Part shown: in pieces, positions 18,458-27,266 of the stretch
Layout of the letters: each line of letters opens with the position of its first letter
Numbering within the stretch: the first letter of the stretch is position 1
Notes under the pieces: generated by a model
Told to the model about the DNA's origin: nothing
Seen by the model: only the letters and a program-made list of their open reading frames with translations
Database searches by the model: none
Assembly: GCF_012910785.2 (NCBI RefSeq)
Contig: NZ_WTVH02000009.1
Span: 620,001-684,000, forward strand
Length of the DNA stretch: 64,000 nt
Reading direction: 5' to 3'
Source: Aromatoleum buckelii
GTDB taxonomy: Bacteria; Pseudomonadota; Gammaproteobacteria; Burkholderiales; Rhodocyclaceae
Made by a program: the position numbers and the translations under genes

Positions 18458-20002
18458 ATGAACAGACGACGTAGCCCGGTTTTCGGTGCCAGTGTTGTGG
18501 TCGCCGCCCTCTTGACGGGGGGAGCACCGAGTCATGCCCAGGACGCTCCCGACCGCCCCGCCGCGGCGCCCCGCGATGCAGCGGCCGAAGTGCAAACCCC
18601 CGGCCAAGTCCCGATCACCCGCCCCGAGCAGCGCCTGTCCGAACATGACCGGTCGAACGTGTTCAACCCCCCGGAGGGTGCGCCGCTGTCGCCGGCTTTC
18701 CGCAACCAGCCCGACAATGGCCGCGTGCTGGGCTTCGATTTCGCCCGTGACCCCCTGAACGCCAAGGAGCCGATGCAGACTTTCGAGGAAACGATGCGCG
18801 CCGACGTCGCCGCCCGCGCCGAGGTCATGCAGACCCAGCGCGGGTTGCTGGCGAGCCGCTACGACCTGACGCCTCGCCTCGACCCGGAAGCGCGGATGTC
18901 CCGCGGCAAGCCGCTGCCGGTCGGGCCGACCGCACGTCTTGCGCGAGGCGTCGACTGGGATGCCCTCGCCGAAATGCCGCCCGAGCAGATCCGCGAGCGC
19001 GGCCTCTTCCCCTATCCGTCGCTGCCTCATCCGAAGCAGGCCACCGGCGGCCAGGTGTTTCCGCAGATGCAGATCGACATGTTCCCGCGGCTGGAGCGCT
19101 TCGACGTCGAGTTCGACCTGCCCGAAGCTTTCCTGCCGGAATTCCCGCCAGCGATTTTCCTGCAGAACCGCCCGGAGCTGGGCGACGTGTCGCGCGGCGA
19201 AGTGGTGTCGATCAACAACTTCCACCGCCTGTTCAAGGGCATCCTGACGCCGGTTCAGCTCGACGGACTGCGCCTCCTCGTCACGCCTTTCCCGCAGGAA
19301 GAATTCAACGCGACCGACGACCGCAAGAGCGCACAGCCGAGCCTGGGCGTCGCCTGTTTCGACTGCCACGTCAACGGCCACACGACCGGGCAATTCCACC
19401 TGAACCCGGACGACCGCCCGCAGGAACGGCGCTTCCGCCTCGATACGACCAGTTTGCGCGGTCTCTTCAACCAGCAGATCCATGGCTCCAAGCGCAGCCT
19501 GCGCTCCGTCGAGGATTTCACCGAGTTCGAGTTCCGCACCGCCTACTTCAACGGCGACCCGATCCACGCGATGAAAAAAGGGTTCACGATCTTCGACCGC
19601 ATCCACGTCAGCCACATGGCGCAGCTGCAAAACATGCTCGACTTTCCGCCGACGCCCAAGCTCAACGTCGAAGGGCGGCTGGACCCGGCCAAGGCGACCG
19701 AGCAGGAGCTGCGCGGCGAGGCCATCTTTTTCGGCAAAGGCCGCTGCGCCGGCTGCCACGAGCCGCCCGCCTACCTCGACCACCAGATGCACGACTTGCA
19801 TCTCGAACGCTTCCTCGACGAGCCGGGCGACGGACCGATCAAGACTTTCACGCTGCGCGGCATCAAGGACAGCCCGCCGTACATGCACGACGGGCGCTGC
19901 CTCACGCTCGAGGACACAGTCGAGTTCTTCAACCTCGTGCTGGCGCTGAAGCTGAACGGGCAGGAGAAAGCCGACCTGGTCGCATTCATGCGGCAGCTGT
20001 AG
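18458..20002 (+). CDS. Secreted diheme c-type cytochrome
   Basis: A periplasmic protein of 514 residues. Residues 1-28 form a signal peptide (ASVVVAALLTGG then a cleavage near SHAQ). Two c-type heme sites are visible, CFDCH near residue 303 and CAGCH near residue 429, and the C-terminal half resembles the MauG/cytochrome c peroxidase-like diheme fold (TFTLRGIKDSPPYMHDGR near residue 463). The first ~280 residues are not recognised. AAAGGAGA precedes the ATG. It stands alone; the electron partner or substrate cannot be inferred. Confidence 0.8.
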   Translation: MNRRRSPVFGASVVVAALLTGGAPSHAQDAPDRPAAAPRDAAAEVQTPGQVPITRPEQRLSEHDRSNVFNPPEGAPLSPAFRNQPDNGRVLGFDFARDPLNAKEPMQTFEETMRADVAARAEVMQTQRGLLASRYDLTPRLDPEARMSRGKPLPVGPTARLARGVDWDALAEMPPEQIRERGLFPYPSLPHPKQATGGQVFPQMQIDMFPRLERFDVEFDLPEAFLPEFPPAIFLQNRPELGDVSRGEVVSINNFHRLFKGILTPVQLDGLRLLVTPFPQEEFNATDDRKSAQPSLGVACFDCHVNGHTTGQFHLNPDDRPQERRFRLDTTSLRGLFNQQIHGSKRSLRSVEDFTEFEFRTAYFNGDPIHAMKKGFTIFDRIHVSHMAQLQNMLDFPPTPKLNVEGRLDPAKATEQELRGEAIFFGKGRCAGCHEPPAYLDHQMHDLHLERFLDEPGDGPIKTFTLRGIKDSPPYMHDGRCLTLEDTVEFFNLVLALKLNGQEKADLVAFMRQL

Positions 20003-20010
20003 GGAAAAAG

Positions 20011-20054
20011 GCGGGAGGGGGCGCAGTTCAGGAGGGCTGCGCCGCTCCTCCCGC
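20011..20054 (+). terminator. Long G+C-rich hairpin after the diheme cytochrome gene
   Basis: The outer arms around 20011-20018 and 20047-20054 and inner arms GCGCAG/CTGCGC (20021-20026, 20037-20042) form an interrupted stem 9 bases after the stop. There is no T run, so termination efficiency is uncertain. Confidence 0.5.
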
Positions 20055-20204
20055 GACGCGGGGCTGCGATCCCGTTGGGTGATCGGCGACGGTCTCACCC
20101 TCCGGGGGTCATCCCAGCCGCTCGTCGAGTAGACTATGGCCCTTCATCGACAGCCCCACCGCCCGATCGAGGCTCCGATTCACAAGCAAAGGGACGTCTG
20201 AAGA

Positions 20205-20492
20205 GTGATTGGAATCCTGAACAGAATCATGCGCAGGAAGCACGACGACAACAAGCGGTCGCTGAGAGAGAACGCCGAAAAAGTCCTGAGGCACGATCAG
20301 CTGATTGCGAGAGTGAAATCGGGGACAGAGGTAGGCGCCGCAGCGGTCCCCACCCCCGCCCCAGTGCAGGAATTCTCTCCGGTGGAACCGGTGATCGATC
20401 TCGAAAGCCACGTGGCCGCTGGCCCCGAACCCGACCTGCCGCCGGGATTCGAGGAGGAGCTTCGGCGGCTCAGTAAACTGATGGATTTTTGA
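20205..20492 (+). CDS. Hypothetical protein, 95 residues
   Basis: An unrecognised small protein, mostly hydrophilic: a basic N-terminal third (RIMRRKHDDNKRSLRENA), then a Pro/Val/Glu-rich linker and an acidic C-terminus (PGFEEELRRLSKLMDF). It has no signal peptide or membrane helix. The GTG start at 20205 has a poor ribosome binding site; an ATG at 20229 is an alternative. It converges on the remains of pilV. Confidence 0.5.
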   Translation: MIGILNRIMRRKHDDNKRSLRENAEKVLRHDQLIARVKSGTEVGAAAVPTPAPVQEFSPVEPVIDLESHVAAGPEPDLPPGFEEELRRLSKLMDF

Positions 20493-20533
20493 TGACGTAT
20501 GGGTAAATAAGCCAGACTTTTCCCTGTCGTCTC

Positions 20534-21449
20534 TCACTCGCTGACCGTTTGATGCGGGATTTCGTCATCCTCGTTGCAGGTCGCATTGCGCTTAATCACG
20601 ATGAAGTTCTGATTCTCGAGGCTTTCTGTCACCGTGAGATAAGACGACGGGTGAGCGCGGTTCGACTCGATACTGCCGTCACTAACGCCTTCGACACCAA
20701 AGCGACAGACCTTGACACCCGATTCATTCTCAGCCCCGACTTTAGCTCCCGTTCCCGTGAAATCTACCGTAAGCGTACCTGACCAGACCGGCGGTGTGGC
20801 TAAATCGCCATCATTGTCGACGGGTGTTATAACGCAGCTGTAGGAAATGATGTCCCGATTCATCTTCTTTGTTGGATCGGGCGGGACTGGGGCAGGATCG
20901 GGCGTGTTTGGAAGGGCGCTGTCGTCGAAGCATTCGTCGACAAGAGTGCCTGGATCGATATTCGCCGCTGCTGAAATGGTTGTCTGACCCCCGATCGTGG
21001 TTGTGTCTGTAGATATGCTAGTCGTGCCGATATTCAGGAATTCTGGGGGAGCTCTTGAGCTCTTTCCCGCGCTGATATATCCGGAAAGCAGGTACCCCTT
21101 CAAAACCGTGCAATCGGTGTAGTTGCCGGTAGTTAGATCTGCCAGAACGTCATCACTAATAGTTGCGTCCTTATCGGTACAGCGGTACTCGATGATCCCT
21201 GTATCGTTGTTGAACACAAGCCGTACATTCGGTGATCCGGGGGGGGCGAAAGCGCTTTTTCCACCCGTTAGATCCTTTGCAGGATAAGGAATGCGCAAGT
21301 TGCGATTGTATGGCGTCTTGATGACATCCTTGGTGCCGCAGCGGATGTCGGTATCGGTCTGGCACGCAATTAGCCACGCTGCGTCGGCCGGATCATGTTT
21401 GGCTATGATAGAGGGTAGCGTCAGAGTTCGGGTGGCGCCTTGCTTGTTA
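20534..21449 (-). pseudogene. pilV: pilV 3' part, separated from its start by IS630 insertion
   Basis: The C-terminal 304 or so codons of a minor pilin gene. Joining this segment to 22550-22988 across the IS, keeping one copy of the TA target, gives an uninterrupted frame of exactly 451 codons; the join reads MTWNNKQGATRTLTLPSII, the usual PilV region after the central strand. This part has no start of its own. It contains Cys-rich, Thr/Ser-rich sequence such as IEYRCTDKDATISDD and ends HQTVSE. A C-terminal region this long is unusual for PilV, which is normally under 200 residues. Confidence 0.82.
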
Positions 21450-22549
21450 CTAACTTTCCCGAAAGTAATGCCATATAGGCGATAATATGCGGCATGAAAT
21501 GCAAGCGAACTTCCGACGGTCGCGCCCACGATCATCACACCTTGCAGGTGATGCGGCAGCAGGCCATCAAAGCGGTGCGTGAGGGGCAGACCGTGCAGAG
21601 CGTCGCCGCCTCGTTCGGCGTGAATCCTCGCAGCGTCTTCCGCTGGCTGGCCGACTTCGCCAACGGCGGCCAGAACGCCCTGCTCGCCAAGCCGATCCCG
21701 GGACGTCCGCCCAGGCTCAGCGCCGAGGAGATGGCCTGGCTCGCCCGCGCGGTCCGCGACCACACCCCGCAGCAGTTCAAGTTCGAGTTCGGGCTGTGGA
21801 CGCTGACGCTGATCCGTCACCTGATCAATCGTCAGCTCAAGAAGGAACTGTCGGTTTCCTCGGTCCACCGGCTCATGAAGATCCTGGGCTTCAGCGCCCA
21901 GAAACCGCTCTATCAGGCCTGGCAGCAGGATCCCGTGCTGGTGCGGACCTGGGAGACCGAGACCTATCCCGCCATTCGCGCCGAAGCGCGTGCGACGGGC
22001 GCGACGATCTACTTCGCCGACGAGTCGGGAATCCGTTCCGACTACCACACCGGCACCACCTGGGCGCCGCAGGGCCAGACGCCGGTGGTGACGGCCACCG
22101 GCCGGCGCTTTTCGCTGAACATGATCTCGGCGGTGAGCGCGCAGGGCGAGTTTCGGTTCATGCTGCATGAAGGCTCGGTCGGTGCGAAGGTCTTTCTGGA
22201 GTTCCTCAAGCGCTTGATGATCGGCGCTCAGAAGCCGGTGTTCGTCATCGTCGATGGTCATCCGATCCACAAGGCAAAGTTGATCAAGACCTATGTCGAC
22301 AGCCTCGGCGGCCGGCTGAAGCTGTTCTACCTGCCGCCGTATTCGCCGCACCTGAACCCGGACGAAACGGTCTGGGCGCATGTGAAGCGCAAGGTTTCGC
22401 GCCAGGTGGTCGAGAGCAAGGAGGACATGAAGCGCCTCGCACTCGGGGCCCTGCGCAGCATTCAGAAACTCCCCGAGCTCGTGAAGTCATTCTTCCGGCA
22501 ACCAGAGTGTCAATACACTCTATAGTGACACTACTTATTGAAAAGTTAG
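21450..22549 (+). mobile_element. IS630-family insertion sequence, 1100 bp, in pilV
   Basis: The ends are imperfect inverted repeats beginning CTAACTTT at 21450 and, inverted, AAAGTTAG ending at 22549; similarity continues inward for about 30 bases. The element is flanked by TA at 21448-21449 and 22550-22551, the two-base target duplication typical of the Tc1/mariner-IS630 group. It carries a single intact transposase gene. Both ends and the duplication are intact, suggesting recent insertion. Confidence 0.9.
21494..22525 (+). CDS. IS630-family transposase
   Basis: A DDE transposase of 343 residues that cuts and pastes at TA sites. The N-terminal helix-turn-helix region (VQSVAASFGVNPRSVFRWLA, residues 34-53) is followed by a winged-helix domain (LSVSSVHRLMKILGFSAQKP near residue 120). 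The catalytic triad is visible: Asp in FADESGIRSD near residue 176, Asp in FVIVDGHPIHKA near residue 252, and Glu in SPHLNPDETVWAHVK near residue 291. The frame is complete, so the element could be active. Its stop lies 24 bases before the right end. Confidence 0.93.
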   Translation: MKCKRTSDGRAHDHHTLQVMRQQAIKAVREGQTVQSVAASFGVNPRSVFRWLADFANGGQNALLAKPIPGRPPRLSAEEMAWLARAVRDHTPQQFKFEFGLWTLTLIRHLINRQLKKELSVSSVHRLMKILGFSAQKPLYQAWQQDPVLVRTWETETYPAIRAEARATGATIYFADESGIRSDYHTGTTWAPQGQTPVVTATGRRFSLNMISAVSAQGEFRFMLHEGSVGAKVFLEFLKRLMIGAQKPVFVIVDGHPIHKAKLIKTYVDSLGGRLKLFYLPPYSPHLNPDETVWAHVKRKVSRQVVESKEDMKRLALGALRSIQKLPELVKSFFRQPECQYTL

Positions 22550-22988
22550 TATTCCAAGTCATGTCGATCAGGACCAGTTTGAGGTCAGGAGTGACGGTGA
22601 CGGAAGGCGTTCCTGCCCAAGTCAGACTAACCGAGTTGGCGGTTACCGTCGTCCCGCGATTGAAGGCTGCGACGTAATTGCTGTTGTTGATCGCCGCACT
22701 CGGAACGTTGGCGATTTGGGCATACGCGAAATTCGAGGCCAGGGGAGTTGCCGGAACATCGATTACGTCAAATCCCCGTAGCCGATCCATCTGCTCCTGC
22801 GCAAGGAACAGCGCCTCCACCCGGTCCCGACCGGTTCCGATCGCATCGGCGAGGGTAATTTGGAATTTTCCGATTGCGAGTAACCCGAAACCGAGAATCA
22901 CAAGAGCAAGTAGAGCTTCGATCAGACTGCTGCCGGTTTGCAGATTTTTGGCGGTGAAGGTTGATCGAAGCGAAGAGCCAGATTTCAT
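22550..22988 (-). pseudogene. pilV: pilV 5' part, type IV pilus minor pilin, interrupted by IS630
   Basis: N-terminal 146 codons of a PilV-type minor pilin. The prepilin signature GSSLIEALLALVILGFGLLA starts near residue 18, with cleavage after Gly and the conserved Glu5 of the mature protein. GGAGAAA precedes the ATG at 22988. As it stands the frame runs on into the insertion sequence, antisense to the transposase, adding about 88 foreign residues ahead of a stop at 22284. PilV normally helps prime pilus assembly with FimU, PilW and PilX. The product here is probably non-functional. Confidence 0.85.
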
Positions 22989-23029
22989 AATTGTTTCTCC
23001 AGTGTGACGTAACGATAAAATCTCACCAA

Positions 23030-24280
23030 TCAGTGAAAATCGCAGTCGTTACACCAGTCCTTCCATCCGCCCGGAATTCGCACATAGCTGCCTAGATTAC
23101 GTTTGACGTTATTAAGAACATTGGAATCATAAGTCGGATTCGGGGTGCCTGTTGCTTGGAAATTCCCCTCGGCAATGGCTGCCCCGATGATCTGTGAAGT
23201 GCCACCTCCGGAGTTGTTCCAGGTAAACGCACTGCAGTAAACTACTCCGTAGATGACGACATTGCCGTTTATTTGCAAGGGTCCGTCGACGATCAGGATC
23301 ACCGGCTCCGAGGCGGTACCAATTGTAACGTTCGAGTTAATTTGTGCTCCGCTCGTGGTATTCACCCAGATGACCTTGCCTTGCCCGTCCACGCTATCGA
23401 TCGCGCTCGGACAAGGGCCATTGCAATCTATCTGCACGGCTTCCGCCTTGACGCTGTCCTTGCTTTCGCCAAAAAAACCTTGGAAAAATCGATCACCGGT
23501 CAAATTTGAAAGCGTTGAATCCTCTTTTGCGACGCTCGCTTCCGGGGGGGTACCCGGCACCGTAACCAGGTCTGCGCTGCCATCCGAGGTATAGGTGCCT
23601 CCGGCGTGGACCGTGGTGCCGTTTGTGGCGGCCTCTGTGTTGGTAATGGTGACGTTTCCGCTGAAACTTACATTCCCTTTCGCCGTGAGCGCAGCAGAGG
23701 GGGCTGAGACCATGCTCGGTTTGAATACTACGCTTTGAGTCGCTAAGGCTCGGGACGTGCAAGCAGCCGCGCCGGGCGCCTGTCCGTCGGCGCAACCCAA
23801 CACGTTGATCAGGATCGCCCTGTTGGGATCCGTGATTGTGGAGGGGGTGCTCAAGCGTTTGAAGCGAGCCTGAAAGGAACTGATGTTTACGCCAACTGGT
23901 GCCGTTGGCATGGTGCCGTCGGTCGTAGCGGCGAGTCTTACTTCATCCACGAGGCCATTCGGGGTGTTGCTCGTGTCGAGGAAGAAACCGTAAAGCGTAC
24001 CGTCGTACCATGGGTCGGTCACTGGATCTGAGGGCGATCCGATTAGCAGCTTCTCGCGATTCGTTTTTTTTGCCAGCACCGCCAGCGATGCTTCGAGCCC
24101 GCCCATCGCCGCTTCCTGAGCCATGATTGACTTGATCTGATTGGCCTGGCTTTTCACGCCAAATACCAGATTGCGATTCGTGAACAGGGCGGTCAGGGTC
24201 GCCGCGACAAGCAGCACGAGCGCGACGATCATTGCAACGCCGTGCTGGCGCATCCGAATTGTGTTCCTGCGCTTATTCAT
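23030..24280 (-). CDS. pilX: PilX-type minor pilin with long C-terminal domain
   Basis: A minor type IV pilin with 416 residues, about twice the usual PilX length. The N-terminal helix (GVAMIVALVLLVAATLTALF, near residue 13) lacks a canonical Glu5, as is usual for PilX. The C-terminal part repeats short strand-like blocks (GNVSFSGNVTI, GTTVHAGGTY, QINGNVVIYGVVY), suggesting a beta-helix-type fold. The ATG at 24280 has GAGG at good spacing; the upstream ATG at 24292 overlaps the pilW stop and would add four residues. It is part of the minor-pilin operon. Confidence 0.78.
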   Translation of the reverse strand: MNKRRNTIRMRQHGVAMIVALVLLVAATLTALFTNRNLVFGVKSQANQIKSIMAQEAAMGGLEASLAVLAKKTNREKLLIGSPSDPVTDPWYDGTLYGFFLDTSNTPNGLVDEVRLAATTDGTMPTAPVGVNISSFQARFKRLSTPSTITDPNRAILINVLGCADGQAPGAAACTSRALATQSVVFKPSMVSAPSAALTAKGNVSFSGNVTITNTEAATNGTTVHAGGTYTSDGSADLVTVPGTPPEASVAKEDSTLSNLTGDRFFQGFFGESKDSVKAEAVQIDCNGPCPSAIDSVDGQGKVIWVNTTSGAQINSNVTIGTASEPVILIVDGPLQINGNVVIYGVVYCSAFTWNNSGGGTSQIIGAAIAEGNFQATGTPNPTYDSNVLNNVKRNLGSYVRIPGGWKDWCNDCDFH

Positions 24281-24288
24281 AGCGGACC

Positions 24289-25026
24289 TCATGTTGCGGG
24301 AGGGGTGGACTCGGCGGCACCCCCCTTGAAGATGTCGGCGCGCACTCGCACCCGCTCATTCAACGTCCGTTTAACGGCGCTATCAGCTTTCAACTGGCCC
24401 GACATCGTGATTGCGATCTCGGTGACGAAATGAGCACCATCATGGCTTTTCGAAGGGGTGGGCGGTGTTCCAGCGCAGACCGCCGGACCTCCATTTGCAG
24501 GATCGTCTCCATCGATGTCGATGCAACGATAGGTTCGGCTTAACGCGAATTCGGTAATTTGGGTGACGTTTGGGTCGGTAATGGCCTGCCAAGTACCTCC
24601 GTCCCGACGCTGAAGCGTATTCGAGTCCAACCTGTAGCCATGCTGCTCGGTAGTCGCACCGGTATCCAAGGTGTCGTCCGAGTTCTCGTCGTACCAGAAT
24701 TTGATCTCGCTTCCGCTAATATCGGCTTGCGGATTCAGGAAAATCGGAAAAGTCGCAGCCCGGGAACTCGAATCCTGGGTCAGATTAAGGATATCGAGAT
24801 GAACGTCACGCTTGTAGCCCATGCGTTTAATGTCGCGTGCGACGATGTCCATTGCCGTCCGCATCTCCTGATCGAGACGCGCCATCTGAATCAATTGCCG
24901 GTTGTTTTGCAGATAGTTGACAAAAAACGTTGTGATGCCGGTCATCACGACCAAGCCGACGGTGACGCCGACCATCAGTTCGACGAGCGACAGACCTTTC
25001 TGCGTAGAGCGTTGGGGTTTCAACAT
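24289..25026 (-). CDS. pilW: PilW-type minor pilin
   Basis: A 245-residue minor pilin that helps initiate pilus assembly. The prepilin peptide ends in Gly before LSLVELMVGVTVGLVVMTG (residues 13-31) with the mature Glu5 in place. The globular domain includes the pattern RLDQEMRTAMDIVARDIKRM near residue 47, typical of PilW. Start and stop overlap the neighbouring fimT and pilX genes by a few bases, so the operon is translationally coupled. Confidence 0.88.
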   Translation of the reverse strand: MLKPQRSTQKGLSLVELMVGVTVGLVVMTGITTFFVNYLQNNRQLIQMARLDQEMRTAMDIVARDIKRMGYKRDVHLDILNLTQDSSSRAATFPIFLNPQADISGSEIKFWYDENSDDTLDTGATTEQHGYRLDSNTLQRRDGGTWQAITDPNVTQITEFALSRTYRCIDIDGDDPANGGPAVCAGTPPTPSKSHDGAHFVTEIAITMSGQLKADSAVKRTLNERVRVRADIFKGGAAESTPPAT

Positions 25027-25541
25027 GATGGGTACCCCATGGATGCGCCATCGGTCGAAGGCGCGCAGAGCTTCACTGAAATTGGCATAGGCTTGACGCC
25101 CGCCTTTCCTGTGCTGTTTCCAACCAAAATTGTGTCTACGCCGATAGTGCCGCCGACGGCGTCGGTGATGGTGCCCTGCGTGCCATCAAAGGTCAGTGAT
25201 GTAAATTCTGACGTCAATATCGTGCCATTGAACGCGCTGCCTGCAACCGTTTTGATTACGCAGTCTGCCGGCGTTGCGCAGCCAGGATCCGTGTCGTTCA
25301 CGCTGTAAGACCAGTCTTCGCCGGGGGTAATCGAAACCGTAATCTGCCGATTGCGCAGCACGGCCTCGGACCTAGCATAAGTGAGATCGGTGTGAAGCGC
25401 TTCCGCTGCGCCCCGAACCCTTGCTTTCTTTATGAAATCATTAAGCGACGGTACGGCGATGGTTGCGAGGATTGCGGCGACCGCAATCACCACCATCAAC
25501 TCGATCAATGTGAAACCTGAACTGCGGGTGCCATCGTCCAT
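25020..25541 (-). CDS. fimT: GspH/FimT-family pseudopilin
   Basis: A 173-residue pseudopilin of the FimT/FimU type. The prepilin signature GFTLIELMVVIAVAAILATI starts at residue 9. The GspH domain follows, with LHTDLTYARSEAVLRNRQIT near residue 45 as its clearest family mark, and two Cys pairs near the C-terminus. It lies directly after pilE and overlaps pilW by seven bases. It probably corresponds to fimU of the Pseudomonas minor-pilin operon; another family member is at 27267. Confidence 0.87.
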   Translation of the reverse strand: MDDGTRSSGFTLIELMVVIAVAAILATIAVPSLNDFIKKARVRGAAEALHTDLTYARSEAVLRNRQITVSITPGEDWSYSVNDTDPGCATPADCVIKTVAGSAFNGTILTSEFTSLTFDGTQGTITDAVGGTIGVDTILVGNSTGKAGVKPMPISVKLCAPSTDGASMGYPSC

Positions 25542-25542
25542 G

Positions 25543-25959
25543 TTACTTACTCCAACAGGCGGCAGTCGGTCCGTTGCTTACCGTATTACCGCCGCCGGTC
25601 ACGGTCATCGTGATCGTTGTGCAGGTGGTGTCTGCAGCTTGGGATTTTCCGCTCACCGGGCTCGCCGTTGCGGTGTAGCCAATCGCTGAAACCGCGCTTA
25701 GTGCGATGGTGTAATAGCCCTCAGTAGACGGAAGCGGGTCGGCCAGCCCCAATTGGACCAAGGTGCCGTAAGTAGTGTTATTCAATCTGTATGTTTCCTG
25801 CGCCAGCTGGATCTTTGCCAGTGAGGTCGTTGCGTCCGACCGGCGCGACTTGCGGATGGATTCCATATATGACGGAACGGCGATGGCTGCGAGAATTGCG
25901 ACTACCGCCACGGCGATCATCAGCTCGATCAGCGTGAATCCGCCTGTTCTGGACTTCAT
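25543..25959 (-). CDS. pilE: Type IV pilin-like protein PilE
   Basis: A 138-residue pilin. The signal ends TGG and the mature protein starts FTLIELMIAVAVVAILAAIA with Glu5; the hydrophobic helix continues to VPSYMESIRKSRRSDATTSL, the usual PilE pattern. A Cys pair (TTCTTIT and AACWSK) near the C-terminus forms the D-loop disulphide. GGAGAAA lies before the ATG. It is the first gene of the minus-strand operon pilE-fimT-pilW-pilX-pilV. It could be a minor rather than the major pilin, given the company it keeps. Confidence 0.88.
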   Translation of the reverse strand: MKSRTGGFTLIELMIAVAVVAILAAIAVPSYMESIRKSRRSDATTSLAKIQLAQETYRLNNTTYGTLVQLGLADPLPSTEGYYTIALSAVSAIGYTATASPVSGKSQAADTTCTTITMTVTGGGNTVSNGPTAACWSK

Positions 25960-26230
25960 GTGTTTCTCCGAATGGCTGGAGTTTGGGTTGGTGGAAATGC
26001 GGCTTTTCAGTTCGAAGCGGCCTAGGTCGGCGCGGACGTGTCGAAGGCCCTCCGGACTCTGACATAGTCTTACACTTTATTACAGAGCCGTGCGAGAGAA
26101 GCTCGACAGGCGGCACGTACGGCGCGATGACTGGCAGCGGTGTATCGACTGAGGATATTAAGGTGTCGCAAGTCGGCAGGGCAGTTGGCTCGGCACCCGG
26201 CGCGACGACGCAATTTCGAGGTATGACAGC

Positions 26231-27262
26231 ATGGGTTATGCGGGCTCCGGCAACAGCGTGACGCTCCCCGATTTCCGCAATCTGGGAGTGATGCTGCGGA
26301 TTTTGGTCATCGCGGAGTTTGCGAGCAGTGTCGCGCTGGTGGCTCATGCACCGGAGGGCTTTGCCGTGCTGCTGCACATCACCGAGTCGGGACTGTTGTT
26401 CGAGTCCTCGCTGTTGCTCGTCGTGCTGCTGCTTTTTCTGCTCTCGCCGTCGCTGGGCCGTTTGCCGTACAGGAGGGGAGTGTGGGCGGTGGCAGGTGTT
26501 GCGGCGGCGGTTTCCGGAGCGCTCGATCTGGGCGTGCGCGCCTGGGTCGGCGGCGCGCCTACGGGAGGGGCGGTGAAGGCGGCAGTATTCGCGGCCATGC
26601 TGGCCGGGTTGCTACTGGCGTATTTCAACTGGCGGCAACGTGTGCTTTCTCCTGCACTGCCCGAGGCGCGCCTGATGGCGCTGCAGTCACGCATCCGGCC
26701 GCACTTCCTGTTCAACAGCCTCAATACCGCTGTATCGCTCGTTCGGCGCGACGCGCGCCTCGCGGAGCAGGTCCTGCTCGACATGTCCGACCTGTTCCGG
26801 GTGCTGCTCGCGGAGCCTCGTTCGCTGGTGCCGCTTGCCGAGGAGATCCGCCTTGCACGCTCTTACCTGAAGATCGAACAGCTTCGCCTCGGTGAACGTC
26901 TTCACGTGACATGGGACTGCGAAGGCGCCCCGCAGGGAGTCCCTGTGCCCGTGTTGCTGCTGCAACCGTTGCTGGAGAACGCGGTGAGGCATGGCGTGGA
27001 ACCATCCGAAAACGGTGGCGAGATCCGGGTCCGAATCGGGGGCCGGGGCAGGGTTCTCGATATCGAAGTGCAGAACACGATCACGGATTCAACGAGCGGA
27101 ACCCCTGCGGGAAACCGGATCGCGCTGGCAAACATAGCGGAGCGTCTAGCTTTGCATTTCGATGCGGAAGCGCAGCTGCGAACCTGGCAGCAGGAAGACA
27201 GCTTTATCGTGCGCGTGCAGCTTCCGCTGCTCAAGCATCAGGAGGGGGTGCTTCGTTCTTGA
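26231..27262 (+). CDS. algZ: LytS/AlgZ-type sensor histidine kinase
   Basis: A membrane sensor kinase of 343 residues. Four or so hydrophobic helices lie in residues 17-135, with no extracytoplasmic domain of any size. The His_kinase domain begins MALQSRIRPHFLFNSLNTAV near residue 150, where the His before FLFN is the phosphorylated residue; the N box LLQPLLENAVRHGVEP lies near residue 240. This is the FimS/AlgZ pattern, which in Pseudomonas pairs with AlgR and controls the minor-pilin operon. Here it sits inside the pilin region, divergent from pilE and convergent with another pseudopilin, with no response regulator beside it. Confidence 0.85.
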   Translation: MGYAGSGNSVTLPDFRNLGVMLRILVIAEFASSVALVAHAPEGFAVLLHITESGLLFESSLLLVVLLLFLLSPSLGRLPYRRGVWAVAGVAAAVSGALDLGVRAWVGGAPTGGAVKAAVFAAMLAGLLLAYFNWRQRVLSPALPEARLMALQSRIRPHFLFNSLNTAVSLVRRDARLAEQVLLDMSDLFRVLLAEPRSLVPLAEEIRLARSYLKIEQLRLGERLHVTWDCEGAPQGVPVPVLLLQPLLENAVRHGVEPSENGGEIRVRIGGRGRVLDIEVQNTITDSTSGTPAGNRIALANIAERLALHFDAEAQLRTWQQEDSFIVRVQLPLLKHQEGVLRS

Positions 27263-27266
27263 TGGG

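Noticed and set aside
22284-22550. C-terminal extension of PilV reading into the insertion sequence
   Set aside because: It is antisense to the transposase and created by the insertion; not a native part of PilV.
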